From Rhodoblastus sp963804045 (GTDB lineage Bacteria > Pseudomonadota > Alphaproteobacteria > Rhizobiales > Beijerinckiaceae), in the NCBI GenBank assembly GCA_963804045.1, contig CAWDOR010000030.1:1-64000 (forward strand): a stretch of DNA of 64,000 nt, read 5' to 3'. Shown one piece after another: positions 51,055 through 62,800 of this stretch. A program made the position numbers and the translations under genes. The notes below the pieces were generated by a model. The model ran no database searches and was not told where the DNA came from. It worked only from the letters and a program-made list of their open reading frames with translations. The stretch's first letter is position 1, and each line of letters begins with the position of its first letter.

Positions 51055-51073
51055 CAATAATATAAATCCTATC
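51055..51073 (-). promoter_or_regulatory. IscR/Rrf2-like AT-rich box, before the Omp25-like gene
   Basis: Gene-strand GATAGGATTTATATTATTG, a clean copy of the GATAGRWTTTATA block, 52 bases before the start at 51003. Confidence 0.55.
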
Positions 51074-51162
51074 AAATTAATATTATTAAAGGCAAGGCGG
51101 ATTTGCGATGATTTCGTCCTGCGGCAATTCATTTTTCTCGGCGTGTCGCCGAAGCCACAAAT

Positions 51163-51342
51163 TCAGTGGGGCTTAAGTTTCCCAACCTGCTGCGCCGCGA
51201 CCAGTTCGGGCGCGCGGGCCGCCGTATCGCAGGCCCAGATCAGGGCGGCGCCGACCGCCAGGGCGAGGAGGACGCATAAAACCCGCCGCGCCGGCGACAA
51301 GCTGGAGAAAGGCGGCAGGGGATCGAGGATTTCAAAGGCCAT
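51163..51342 (-). CDS. Small single-span membrane protein after YeeE genes, 59 residues
   Basis: Reads AFEILDPLPPFSSLSPARRV, then LCVLLALAVGAALIWAC as a membrane helix and a short charged tail. It begins nine bases after the stop of the DUF6691-type gene on the same strand, so it belongs to the YeeE operon. The cysteines at the ends of the helix are notable beside sulfur transporters. No family recognised. Confidence 0.6.
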   Translation of the reverse strand: MAFEILDPLPPFSSLSPARRVLCVLLALAVGAALIWACDTAARAPELVAAQQVGKLKPH

Positions 51343-51351
51343 CGCGCACCC

Positions 51352-51780
51352 CTAACTGTCCTGGACGGAGAGGCGCTGCGCGGATGTGCGGACCAGCATG
51401 AAATTGGCGGCGCGAATGCCCGAGGCCATGGCCAGGACAAAAAGCCCGGCGCGAAAATCGAGAAAGCCGAGGTCGGCCAAAGCCGGACCGGGGCAGAGGC
51501 CGACCAGGCCCCAGCCCACGCCAAAAATCGCGGCGCCGCCAAGCAGCCGCGTGTCGATGCGCTTGGCGGCGGGAGGCGCGGCGGCGAAACCGCCCTTGCC
51601 CGCAAGCCGGAAAGCGACAAGGGTCACGGCGAGCGCGCCGAACATCACCAGCGCCAGGGAGGGATCCCAATTTCCTGCGAGATCGAGAAAGGCCAGAACC
51701 TTTTGCGGATCGGTCATGCCGCCCAGGCAAAGACCGAGGCCGAACAGCAGGCCGGCAATGAAGGGAATGAACAGTTTCAT
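51352..51780 (-). CDS. YeeE/YedE half-transporter (DUF6691 type)
   Basis: A 142-residue membrane protein with about four segments (FIPFIAGLLFGLGLCLGGMT, LALVMFGALAVTLVAFRLAG, LLGGAAIFGVGWGLVGLCPG, LFVLAMASGIRAANFML). The GLGLCLGGM and GLCPGPAL Cys motifs are typical of the second half of YeeE/YedE sulfur transporters. ATG at 51780 overlaps no upstream coding but is four bases after the partner's stop. Likely partner in thiosulfate/sulfide uptake. Confidence 0.9.
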   Translation of the reverse strand: MKLFIPFIAGLLFGLGLCLGGMTDPQKVLAFLDLAGNWDPSLALVMFGALAVTLVAFRLAGKGGFAAAPPAAKRIDTRLLGGAAIFGVGWGLVGLCPGPALADLGFLDFRAGLFVLAMASGIRAANFMLVRTSAQRLSVQDS

Positions 51781-51784
51781 GGCG

Positions 51785-52216
51785 TCACCCGACGACATGG
51801 CGGAACAGGAACACCACGGCGAAGCCGGCCACCATGAAAGTCAGAGTCGCCGCGAGCGAACGCGGCGACAGTCGCGCCAAGCCGCAAACGCCATGACCGC
51901 TGGTGCAGCCATTGGCGAGCCTTGTCCCGAGGCCGACGAGAAAGCCGCCGGTCAGCAGGGTTGAGGGCGTGGCGCCGATATGAGGGGCCGGCGTGGAAAA
52001 CAGCAAAATGGCCAGGGCGGGCGCGGCGACCAGGCCGGCGAGCCAGGCGAGTCGCCAGCCGAGATCGCCGGGGCTCGGCTGCGCCAGCCCTGAAAAAATT
52101 CCGGCGGCGCCGAGAATGCGCCCCTCCGCCAGCAGCAGCAGCGCGGCGGCAAGACCGATCAGGGCGCCCCCCGCCATAGCGTGAAAGGGAGAAAAATGGA
52201 CCCAATCTATATTCAT
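51785..52216 (-). CDS. YeeE/YedE half-transporter, first half
   Basis: A 143-residue membrane protein (FHAMAGGALIGLAAALLLLA, LLTGGFLVGLGTRLANGCTS). The NGCTSGHGVCGLARLSPRSL motif, with two cysteines, is the hallmark of YeeE/YedE proteins that pass thiosulfate or related sulfur compounds. It pairs with the DUF6691-type half next to it. An AT-rich box lies upstream. Confidence 0.93.
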   Translation of the reverse strand: MNIDWVHFSPFHAMAGGALIGLAAALLLLAEGRILGAAGIFSGLAQPSPGDLGWRLAWLAGLVAAPALAILLFSTPAPHIGATPSTLLTGGFLVGLGTRLANGCTSGHGVCGLARLSPRSLAATLTFMVAGFAVVFLFRHVVG

Positions 52217-52234
52217 GGAGCCAACTCGATCTTC

Positions 52235-52266
52235 ACATAGATAATATCACCGATATAAATTATAGA
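52235..52266 (-). promoter_or_regulatory. IscR/Rrf2-like AT-rich box, before the YeeE operon
   Basis: Gene-strand CTATAATTTATATCGG then TGATATTATCTATGTG, 19-50 bases upstream of the start at 52216. Confidence 0.5.
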
Positions 52267-52508
52267 TTAAATCATGCTTTTAGGCAATGGTCGTCGCCGC
52301 CCGTCCTGTGCCGACCTGATCATCCGCTTTCGAATCCGCTTTGCGAAAGCGGTTCAAAGGCCGCTCCGCGCCATCGCGCCCATTCCGTAATCGGATGCGC
52401 TCATGCCTCCAGGACAAAGCTTCGCAATGTCGCCGTTGTGACCGTAGTTGGCGAATATTCTTGTGGGAGGGCGGCGGCGGATATCAAATCGATAGAACCA
52501 AAATCGGC

Positions 52509-52600
52509 GGAATAAGTCTCAACAGTCTCGACTGTCGGTGGTTGCGGCTCCCCGCAACCAAATTTTAACTCTGTAAGCCGCAAGGCTTGCAGAGTTTTCT
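52509..52600 (+). ncRNA. Candidate small RNA: conserved hairpin plus terminator, copy 2
   Basis: GTCGGTGGTTGCGG, then CTCCCCGCAACC (one mismatch to copy 1), preceded by CTCAACAGTCTCGACT nearly as in copy 1, and followed by the stem ACTCTGTAAGCC / GGCTTGCAGAGT with T run at 52567-52600. Confidence 0.5.
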
Positions 52601-52715
52601 GTCGTGTTTGGGTCACGTGGTTCGCAGTTGCGCCTGAGCTGGTGGAATGACCGGTGGTTCACTTGCCCGGCTATGCCTGCCGAAGGCTCTTGACTTCTGA
52701 TGGGCGAGGTTCGTG

Positions 52716-53555
52716 TTACGTTGGGGGGTGTTCGCCATATTGGATGTGCGTCACTCCGCGGAAATTGGCCTCAGGCAGGCGCCAGAACATGTCGCCGATG
52801 AAACGCTCCATCAGGCCCGGCGGCAGGATCGTCGCTCGTTCTTTCCATTCCACGCGCCGCTTGACCTCGTGCAGGCCATGGGCGCCGAGCGCCGCGTCGA
52901 ATTCGCTGGCGTCGTAATCGACATTGTCGAAATCATGCGGGAACAGCGGCTCGCCGAGCATGTCATAGAGCAGGCGCATGGTGTCGGCGGGCGCGCGGGT
53001 CAGGGCCTGATATTCGACCAGAATCAGTTTCGACGCCTGCTCGCCGTAATAGGCCTCGCGCAAGGCGTCGAGCGCATAGCCGACCACACCGTCGCTCGCC
53101 GCCAGCCGGTTGATCCGCGTATAGACCGTGCCGCCGGCCTCGAAGCCGAACATGCCCGACAGCTCAAAGGCGTTGCGGCGGATCAGCCGCTCGAAGGAAT
53201 CCATGATCCAGCCGATGTTGCGCACGCAGCAGATGCAGCGCGCCCCGGGAAACAGTTGGGTCAAGGCCGGCAGTTTGGTGGTCCAGCCGCGATTGGTGTC
53301 GAACACCAGCTTTTGCGGGTGGATGGTCTCGTAATAGTTGGAGAACAGGCCTTTCAGCACCGCGCGGCGCTGCTCCGCCTCGATGAAGATCGCGGTCTCG
53401 TTGCGGCGGCTCATGGCGGATTCGAGCGCCATATACATGGAGCCGACCGGACTGGTCATGCCCGCGTGAAACCGCGGATTCTGTCGCAGGATCGCCGCGA
53501 GCAGCGTGCTGCCGGAGCGCGGCAGGCCGGAAATGAAGTGAATGCCATTGTCCAT
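52716..53555 (-). CDS. Sulfotransferase family protein
   Basis: A 279-residue sulfotransferase that would transfer sulfate from PAPS. The 5'-phosphosulfate loop is FISGLPRSGSTLLAAILRQN near the N-terminus, and the 3'-phosphate element is likely in CICCVRNIGWIMDSFERLIR. I chose ATG at 53555 because the P-loop then starts at residue 8, as usual; the longer frame to 53795 adds unrelated sequence. Acceptor unknown. It is convergent with nothing and faces away from the giant gene. Confidence 0.85.
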   Translation of the reverse strand: MDNGIHFISGLPRSGSTLLAAILRQNPRFHAGMTSPVGSMYMALESAMSRRNETAIFIEAEQRRAVLKGLFSNYYETIHPQKLVFDTNRGWTTKLPALTQLFPGARCICCVRNIGWIMDSFERLIRRNAFELSGMFGFEAGGTVYTRINRLAASDGVVGYALDALREAYYGEQASKLILVEYQALTRAPADTMRLLYDMLGEPLFPHDFDNVDYDASEFDAALGAHGLHEVKRRVEWKERATILPPGLMERFIGDMFWRLPEANFRGVTHIQYGEHPPT

Positions 53556-53738
53556 GCTGCAACTTAGCCTTTGGCGGCGGCGACTCGCAAGAGGGGCGGG
53601 GCGAGCTTTCCAGGCGATTCGGTCGTGGATGAGACCGAAGCTGACGTAACAGCCGCATGCGGCCAGCATAACTCGTAACGGCCATAGGGTGCGGACGCGC
53701 TCCTGCTTATAAAGCAATTGCCTAGCCGTTAATAGTTT

Positions 53739-53767
53739 TTGACTGGCATTACGCAACGGCATACCAT
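53739..53767 (+). promoter_or_regulatory. Putative sigma-70 promoter of the giant gene
   Basis: TTGACT (53739-53744), 17-base spacer, TACCAT (53762-53767). 47 bases before the start codon at 53814. Confidence 0.4.
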
Positions 53768-53813
53768 CGTAAACAATCAGTAAATTATTATCCAATTGTG
53801 CTCGGAGAGAACG

Positions 53814-56800
53814 ATGCGCGAGGGCGTCCTTGGCGGCATAGGCCAGTCGGAAAATTTGGATAATAACAGCGGCGATCCGACCAATTTAACCGCGGTCGTC
53901 GGCGGCGACGGCGCCACCGGCGAGGTCGATCCCAACAACAGCTCGATTTATATCGGCCCGGGCGGCGCGGCCGGCAATAGCTCGGCCACAACCGAAACCG
54001 ATCCGGCCGGCGGCTACGCCAATGGCGAGGTCATCGCCGGTTCCTACGCCGGTGGGATCATCGCCGAATTCTTTCTCGCCCAGACCGGCGGCGCCGGCAC
54101 GATCGGCGGCGCCGGCGGCAATGCCTACGCGCGCTCCACGGCGGTCAACACCGCCGCCAGTGGATCGGCCTATGCCGTGTCCTATGCCCGCGCCGGCGCC
54201 GGCGGCTTCAGCCAGACCACGGGCGCCCTGGGCGGCGCCGGCGGCGTGGCGACGGTCGGCCTGACCACCGCCAGCGGCTATAGCGCCAGGGCCGAGGTCA
54301 ATCAATTCGCCGGTCCCGGCGGCGGCGGGCTGGAATATTCCGGCGCTCTCGGCGCCAATGGCGTGAACAGCAAGATCGTCAACGAAGTCGGTGGCTCCAC
54401 CACCGGCGGCGCCAACAGTCGGCTTCAGCTCGGTCAGTCGGCGGAAGGCGGCGGCGGCGGCTTCAGCCCCGTCGCGGCGGGACAGGGCGGCTATGGCAAG
54501 TCCTATCTCACCTTCGACGACATCACCGCCAATCCGCAGCAGGCCGGCGCGCTCTATGGGACCAGCAGGGCGACGGGCGGCGCCGGCGGCTCGATCTGGG
54601 CCAATCCCGTCGACGAGAACGGCGCGAATGGCGGGGCCGCGACCGCCTATGTCAATATGACCGGCGCGCATGAGGTCGACGCCCAGGCTTATGCGACGGG
54701 CGGCAATGGCGGGTTCAACGAACCGGGCGCGCAAGCCAAATATGCCGCGGGCGGCAATGGCGGCGCCGGCGGCGTCGCTGACGTGACCGCCGCCAAGGCC
54801 TATAATAATGCGACATCCGGAGTGGGCTACCATGGCGTGGCCGGCGCTTCCGCCTGGGCCACCGGCGGCGCCGGCAGCTCGGGCTCGGGCGCCGGGTTCA
54901 TTGGCGGCGCCGGCGGCGCGGCCATTGTCGGACCGGTTTCCGCAAGCGGCTATTCGGCCGCGGCGAGCGCCCGCCAGACCGGCGGCGCCGGCGGCCAGGG
55001 CCAGAACGGCGCCAGCGCCGGCGACGGCGCCAACAGCCTCCTCAACAATGACGTGAGCGGACGGACAGCGGGCGGGGCGCATTCCTATCTGGCCCTCAGC
55101 CAATACGCCGAGGGCGGCGGCGTCGGCCAGAGCCTGGCCGGTGGCGGCGCGGCGGGGACGGCCGGCTACGGCAAATCCTATCTGACCTTCGACGACACCA
55201 AAAACCCAAATCACGCTACGAATTTCACCGCCTATAGCGAGGCCACGGGCGGCGCCGGCGGCAGCGCCTATGCCAATCAGGGAACGGCGGGCGGACTGGC
55301 CAAGGCCACGGGAAATTTCTACGGCGTGGGCGCGATGAGCGTCAGGTCGGTCGCCACCGGCGGGGAGGGCGGCTCGACCGACGAGACCCTGGGCGGCGGC
55401 GTCTCCGCCGTCGGCGGCGCCGCCAGCGCGCGGACCTTTGCCCATAGCACGACGAGCAGCGCGCAGGGTGTCGGCGCCGAGGCGCGAGCCACGGGCGGCG
55501 GCGGCGGCGCGGCGGGCGTGACCGGCTCCGGCGGACAGGGCGGCGCGGCGACCGGCGCCATCGCCGCGGCCTATGCGCCGAATTCGCTCGGCGAAGTCTC
55601 CGCTGGCGCCTCGCAGACCGGCGGCGTCGGCGGTTCGGGCGAAGGCGCGGGCTTTTCCGGCGGCGCCGGCGGCCTCGCCCGCGACACGGTCGCCTATGCC
55701 CAGGGCGGCAAGAGCGTCGTCGTCTCCGCCTATCAGACCGGCGGCTCCGGCGGCTCCGGCTTCGACGGCGCGATCGGCGGCGCCGGCGCCAACAGCCGGA
55801 TCGGCGGCGTCAACAGCGACGGCGTCCCCTATACCAATGTCTCCGGCGTCGCCAGCGCTGGCGGCTATCTGGAGCTCAAGCAGAAGGCGGCGGGCGGCAA
55901 CGGCGGAGTCGGGCCGGCGGCGGCGGCCAGGGCGGCTATGGCTATTCGTCGCTGAATTTCGACGACACCAAGAACAAGACCCATGCGAGCACCCTGACCG
56001 GCCGCGTCTACGGCACGGGCGGAACCAGCGGCATGGTCGCCGGCGGCGGCGCGGCGGGCGCCACGGCCGCCAGCGGCGGCGCCGGCACGGCCTATCTCAA
56101 CCTGACCGGCGTCGGCGCGGTCAATGGTTTCTTCACCCAAGCCGCCGGCGGCGCGGGCAGCGAGATCGACGGCGGACCCGAGAATGGCGGCGCCGGCGGC
56201 AATGCGATCGGCAAGGCCACGGTGACCTCGGTCGCGACGACCGGCGCTTATAACGTCACCAACGATATTTTCGTCGACGGCGGCGCCGGCGGCGAAATCA
56301 TCGGCGGCGGGACCGGCAATGGCGGCGCCGGCGGCAATGCGACCGGCTATGGCAAATCCGTCGATGGCAGCAACCAGGACGCGGCTTCCGTTAATCTCCA
56401 GGAGACCGGCGGCGCCGGCGGCGAGGTGCTGGCTGGCCAGCGGCGGCGCCGGCCAGAGTGGCGGCGCCGGCGGCGCGATCGTCGAGGGCAAAGGCCCGCA
56501 GGCGGTCGCCATCGGGCGTTCGGCCTATGCGCAGGTTTCGCAGATCGGCGGCTCGGGCGGTGCCGGACTGGCCGGCGCCAGTGGCGGCGCCGGCGCCTCG
56601 GTCAAGCTGGTCGACGGCGTCGCCGGAACGGCGAATGGCGGAACCCTGTCGCTGACACAGATGATCTCCGGCGGCTCCGGCGGCGCCAGCACCGGCGGGA
56701 CTGCGGGCGCCGCCGGCTACGCCAAGTCTTATCTCGATTATACCGACAAGGCCGGGACCGCGTCGCAGTTGACCAGCGACAGCCAGGCGACCGGCGGCTC

Positions 56801-59800
56801 CGGCGGTGCGGGACATGGGACGTCGTCCGCGACGGTCGGCGCCCTCGCCTATGCCGAGACCCGCCTCACCGGGGCGCAAGCGGTCGATGCGACCGCGGCG
56901 GCCAGCGGCGGCGCCGGAGGCGGCGTCAGCGGGACCGGCGCGACGGCGACGGGCGGAAACGCCAGCGGCTACGCCTATGCGGACGCCACGGGGACGAAGG
57001 GGGCCACGGCCACGGCCAATATAAGCGGCGGCGCCGGCGGCGAGGCCTATTCCGGCGCGAACGTCTCCGGCGCCATGGGAGGCGCGGCCACCGGCGCGAC
57101 GGCCAAGGCCATCGGCGGCGGCAGCGGCTCCGCCCATGCCAACGCCACACAGATCGGCGGCTTCGGCGGCGCCGGCAGCGGGGCCGGGAATTCGGGCGGC
57201 CAGGGCGGCGCAGCCGTCAACACTTTCGCCAAAGCCTATGGCAAATATGCGACCGCCTATGCGTCGCAGACCGGCGGCGCCGGCGGCGCCGGCGCGAGCG
57301 GCGCCAGCGGCGGCGGCGGCGCCAACAGTGTTCTGGACAATGCCCTCACCGCCACGACATCAGGCGGGTCGATGGACCTGATCCAGCGCGCCACGGGCGG
57401 CGCCGGCGGCCAAAGCTCCGGCGGGGCCGGCGTTTTGGGCGGCCTCGGCGGTTACGGCAAATCCACGCTGAATTTCAGCACGGTCGGCGACGCCAGCCAG
57501 CCCGATGCGGTGGACGGAAGCGTCACCGGCGCCGGCGGCGCGGGCGGCAAGGGATTTTCGCGGCGGCGTCAGCAATAATGGCGGCGCGGGCTATGCCTAT
57601 CTCACGCTCACCGGCGTCAACACTGTCAGCGCCTCGGCGACCGGACAGGGCGGTTATGCCGGCGCCGGCGCGACCGGCGGCAAGGCCGTGGCGCAGGCGA
57701 CGGCGATCTCGACGACGGGAACGGCGACGGCGACCGCCTCTGCGCTCGGCGGCGGCGCGGGCCTGGGCGGAACGCAGGGCGACGCCAATGCGGCCGCGCT
57801 GGCCGAGACCTCCAACGGCGCGCAGGCGACGGCGACGGCCTATGTCAATGGCGACGCGACGGTCTCGGCGACCGCCCAATCCGCGATCGCGACCGGTTAT
57901 GTCACCGCCATTTCAGGCGAAGTCACCCAGACCGGATCGGGCGCTCTCGCCATGTCGAGCCAGGTCAACAGCGCCGGCATCGAGCAGGAACTCGCCTATA
58001 ATGGCGCGGTCAACGCCGCTTTCGTCGGCGCCCTGCCGAGCACGCTGACGATCAATGATTTCCTGGCCAATGATGCGACGCTCAACAATCTGATCGGCAG
58101 CGCCGACCCGGATGCGACCGATCTGGTCTATGGCCTGCAATCGGGCGTGGCGCAGGCGGGCGCCAGCGGCGCGCAGGTGGTGACCTCGACCGACGATTTC
58201 ACCCTCGATACGACGGAACTCACCGGCAGGCTCGTGATGGGCCTGATCGGTTCGCAAGCCTGGGGCTTGGGGGTCAGCGACATCAAGCTGACGGTGACTT
58301 TCGATGGCGCGACGCAAGTCAGCGAGGAATTTGCCACCGTCGCGGCGGCGGAAAGCTATTTCAGCGACAATGTGGCGCTCAGCGAGGCGGTCAGCGCCCT
58401 GCCCGCCGGTCCCTTGCAGGTCGGCGTGACGCTGGCCGTGACCTCGTCCACGGGCGGCGGCGGCTTCGGCGACGAATTCCTGTTCTCGACCACCGGCGTC
58501 AATGGTCCGCTCACGGTCAATACCGGAACCGGCGCCACCATCGGCGTCAACCAGACCGGCGCGATTTCCGGCGTCAGCATCGCCGAGAGCGGCGATCTCT
58601 CCGGCGTCACCTTCACAGCCACGCTCACCGACGCCACCGGCCTGCTGACGGTCACCGCGGCGCCGCGACAGTGACCGGTTCGGACAGCGCCGACCTCACC
58701 GTCAGCGGGACCCTGGCGCAGGTCAACGCCGCGCTCGCGACCCTTGCCGACGATAACGCCGCGCAGGGATCGGACGCGATCGCCATCAAGGTCAGCGACG
58801 GAACCAATGTCGCCAATGGTTCGGAAAGCGTCACCGTCAACAGCGCGCCGCTGTGGTCGGCGCCCTCGTCCACCCTGGTCGAGACCAAAGCGGCGCAGGC
58901 CGTGACGCCCGTCAGCCTGTCGGAAGCCGGCAATGTCGCCTCGAGCGAGACTTTCGCTATCACCCTCAGCGACGCCTCGGGCAAGCTCGCGGTCAGCGGC
59001 GGCGGCCTGACCGTCGCCGGCGAGAACAGCGATTTCCTCTCCTTCACCGGCACGTTGGCGCAGGTCAATGCCGCGCTGGCCAGTCTGACGGTGAACGAGG
59101 CCAGCAGCGGAACCGACACGATCACGCTCAAGGCCAAGGATTCCCTTGGCAACAGCACGACCGACACGATTGGGCTCACAGCCTATCCCGCGCCCTCCGC
59201 TCCCGTCATTTCCGAATATGCGCCGCCGCGCGCGCCGGCTCTGCCCGTGGATGTGGCCGCGCCGGTCAATGTGCTCAATGCCGCGGGAACCCTCTACGGG
59301 CCGATCGCGATTACCGAAAATGGCGCGATCGCCGGCGAGACCTTCACGGTCAAGGTGACCGAAAGCGGCGGAACGCTTTCGGACGCCGATACGACGGATG
59401 TGACCTATACCGCAGGCGAGCCGTCGAACACCTTGCAATTCACCGGCACTTTGGCGCAGGTCAATGCGGCGCTGGGCGAACTCGATGCGACCAATGTCAC
59501 CGACGGCGCCTGGACGGCGACCGGATCCGTCCAGGCCGGAATCACCGTCGATGTGACCGACAGTTTCGGCAATAGCGCGACGCCGGTGACGACGCCGCTT
59601 TATATTCAGGACAGCCAGGCGGAATTTTCCGCGCTCAATACGCTGGCGGATTTCCAGGCGCTGAAAGCAGCAGGCGTCACCAATATCCCGCTTCCCAGCA
59701 ACGTCGAGCCGGTGCTGACGCTCGATCAGGCGAATTGGCTCACGGCCACCGGACTGACGATTTCGTCGGGTTACAGCATTCAGCTTTCGCTCGATGGCGC

Positions 59801-62800
59801 GCAGGTCGCGTCCTCGCTGTCGGCGGCGCTGATTGCGACCTTGCCTGGCCTGTTGGGGACCAATCTCGATCCGACTATTTCCAATGCCTCCTCAATCCAA
59901 ATTTACTGCAACGACGGCCCGCTGGCGCTGAGCGTCGCGGAAGTTCAGGAAATCGAGACGCTGAACGCCGCGGGGGATTATATTTCCATCGGCTCGGTGG
60001 ACTATCAGAACTTACTGACCGACAGCGCCGCAAATATCGAAACTTTCGCCGCCGGCCTCACAGCCGCGCAAATTACGACGCTGAAGAATCTCGATATCAC
60101 CGGCGTCGCCTTTACCGACAGTTCTGTCGCGCTCGATGTGGCGCAGGCGCAGGCGCTGGAGCCCCTGGGCCTGCGGCTGAGCATGCAAAACGGAACCGCC
60201 GTCACGCTGCAGGACACGGCCAGCGCCGTCCAGAACCTGATCGATACCGGTTATGGCTGGCTCACGAACCTCGGCGTGTACAATTTCGCGGCGACCAGCG
60301 GCGGGTTGCAATTCACGATCGCTCAGGCGCAGACGCTGTGGTCGGCGGGCGTCAATTTCACGGTTCCCGCCGGCGACGCCCTTACCCTGCAGGACACGGG
60401 CGCCAATATCGCCGCCTTGCTGAACGATGTGGCCGTCAACGGCGACAATGGCCAGATCAGCACGATCACCGAAAGGCTCGACGTCTCCACCCTCATCGCC
60501 AATGACGGGACGTTGACGATCACCGCCGCCGCCGCCGCCGCACTGGTGACGAGCAATAGCGACCATTTCCAGTCCATCACGCTGAATTCCCAAGGCGATG
60601 GCGTGATTATCCAGGACAACGCGACCGATCTCGAAAACATGTCGCTGACGGATTGGCAGGATCTGTCGTCGATCGGCGTCACCGGCGTCGACGTGACCGG
60701 CGCCGGCGCGACGCTGACGCTGACCGTTGCGGAAGCGCAGGCGATTCTCGATCCGATCACCATCACCACGAATGGCGGCTCGGTGGTCGTCTCCGGCTCG
60801 GAAACCGACATCGAAAACCTCACGGCGGCGGAGATTGCCCAGCTGTCCAGCCTGGGCGTCACCGGATATGACTTCCAGAGCCTTTCGGGCGCCGAACCGC
60901 TGACCATCGCCGTCGGCCAGACGCTGGCGGTCGACGACGCCGTCGCCAGCACGCAATCGATCACCTTCGCCGGCGGCAATGGCGTGTTCGCTCCGGCGGA
61001 CGCGCCCGACATGCAGGGCACAATCTATGCGTTCCAGCCCGGCGATGCGATCGACCTGACCGGCGCGGTCTATGACGGCAGCGCCACGGCGACGCTCGAA
61101 TCCGGCAATGTTCTGCAAGTCGTCGAGAACAACGGAAACACCACCTATAATATCCAGCTCGATCCCAATCAGGATTTCTTCTCCGACAATAGCCTCGACA
61201 CGTTCACGGTCCAGCAGGGCGCGGGCACGGGCACGGAGATCACCCTCCAACAGACGCCGATCAGTTACGACGAGGAGTTGATTCCATCGGGCGAGAACGC
61301 CGATGGCGTGACAGTGGCTTCCGGCGGCGAACTGGAAGTTCAATCCGGCGCGACGCTCAACGGCGCCGTCACCAGCGGCTCTGTGCTGGTGGACGGCGGC
61401 GGCGTCGCCAATAACGTGGCGGTGGGCTCCGGCGGGCAGGTGGAAGTTCAATATGGCGCAACGCTCAATGGCGCGACGGTCGCCAGCGGCGGCGATGTGC
61501 TGGTGGATGGCGGCGGCTCTGCCAATGGCGTCATCCTCAATGGCGGCGAGCTGGACAATTATGGCTCGGCCTCCGGCACGGTCGTCGGCTCCGGCAGCCT
61601 GCTGCAAGCCTATGCGCCGACCACGGCGACGACAATTCAGGCGGGTGGAACCGCCTATGTCTGGGGCGCCCAGGGCGGATCGCTCGATGTGACCAGCGCG
61701 ACGGGCGGCAGCGCCGCGGGCGGCGGCGTCGTTTTCCAGGACGCTTACGGCCTGTTGCAACTCGACGGGACCACCATCCCCGAGATGGCGGTCGACGCCT
61801 TCAGGTCTGGCGACACCATCGACCTGACCGGCGCGACCTATGATCAAACCGCGACGGCGACGCTCGAGACCGGCAATATCCTGCAAATTCAAGAGGCAAG
61901 CGGAACCTACGACGTCAATCTCCAGCCGAATCAGGATTTCCTGAGCGAAAGCTTTGTCCTGGGTCAGGACAATTTCGGCGGAACGGACATCACGCTTCAG
62001 CAGACGGTTCTCACCACCTATGCCGCGATCCCGACCGGGGACGATGTCTACGGCGTGAACGTCGGTTCCGGCGGCGAAGTCGACGTGAACGCGCAAACCA
62101 CGCTGGTTGGGGCGCAAGTCGGCGCCGGCGGCCAAATCGTGGTTGAAAACGGCGGCAGCGAGTTCGATTCGATCCTCAACGCCGGCGCCACGGAAACAGT
62201 GCTGTCCGGCGGCCAAGCCGACGGAACTGGCATCGACGGCGGTACGCAGATCGTCGCGAACGGCGGCTTCGCCGAACTCGTTTTCGTTGGCAATGGCGGC
62301 GAACAGATTGTCCAGGACGGCGGCTCGGTCAACGTGTCCTATATCGACGCCGGCGGCGGCGTGGACTATCAGTCCGGCGGCGCGAGCACCGGATTCACCG
62401 ACTTTTTGCAGACCGGCGGAACTGTTCAATTCGACGGCGCCAATATTTCCAGCGTCCCGATCTATGGTTTTGGCGTTGGGGACAAGATCGACCTCAGCAA
62501 TTATTCCGGGGAAACGAACTACACATTCACCGCCGGCGATTTGACGGTCAATTTTGGCGGTGAAGGCAGCGTCTCGCTCGATTTGCCCAATACCGACCCC
62601 AACGCCACATTCCACTTCACGTCCTTCGGCGCGAACGGGACCGAAATTTCAATCGTTCCCTGCTTCTGCGTGGGAACCCTGATCCGGACCGAGGGCGGCG
62701 AAGTCGCGGTCGAAACTCTGAAGCGCGGCGATCTGGTGATGACGACGCAAGGCGTCGCCAAGCCGGTCTCGTGGATCGGCCGGCGCGCCGTGAGCGCCGC

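Larger units (their letters stand above)
52217..52715. other. Intergenic region, 499 bp
   Basis: Contains the AT-rich box for the YeeE operon (52235-52266) and the second copy of the double-hairpin RNA-like repeat (52509-52600). No protein-coding gene seen. Confidence 0.55.

Noticed and set aside
53886..55445. Minus-strand 519-codon Ala/Gly-rich frame
   Set aside because: Antisense shadow of the GGCGGCGCC repeats of the giant gene; low complexity only.
53814..57600. CRISPR array in the repeat-rich region
   Set aside because: The repeats are in-frame coding GGAGG modules without uniform direct repeats or unique spacers, and no cas genes are near.
61290..62400. Classical autotransporter (type V secretion) from the AIDA-like repeats
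   Set aside because: No C-terminal beta-barrel translocator domain is present; the chain ends in a Hint domain.
60012..62615. Long minus-strand reading frame of 867 codons antisense to the giant gene
   Set aside because: It is the mirror of a GC-rich repeat gene on the plus strand; composition is Arg/Gly/Asp/His-rich without family motifs and it has no ribosome binding site.
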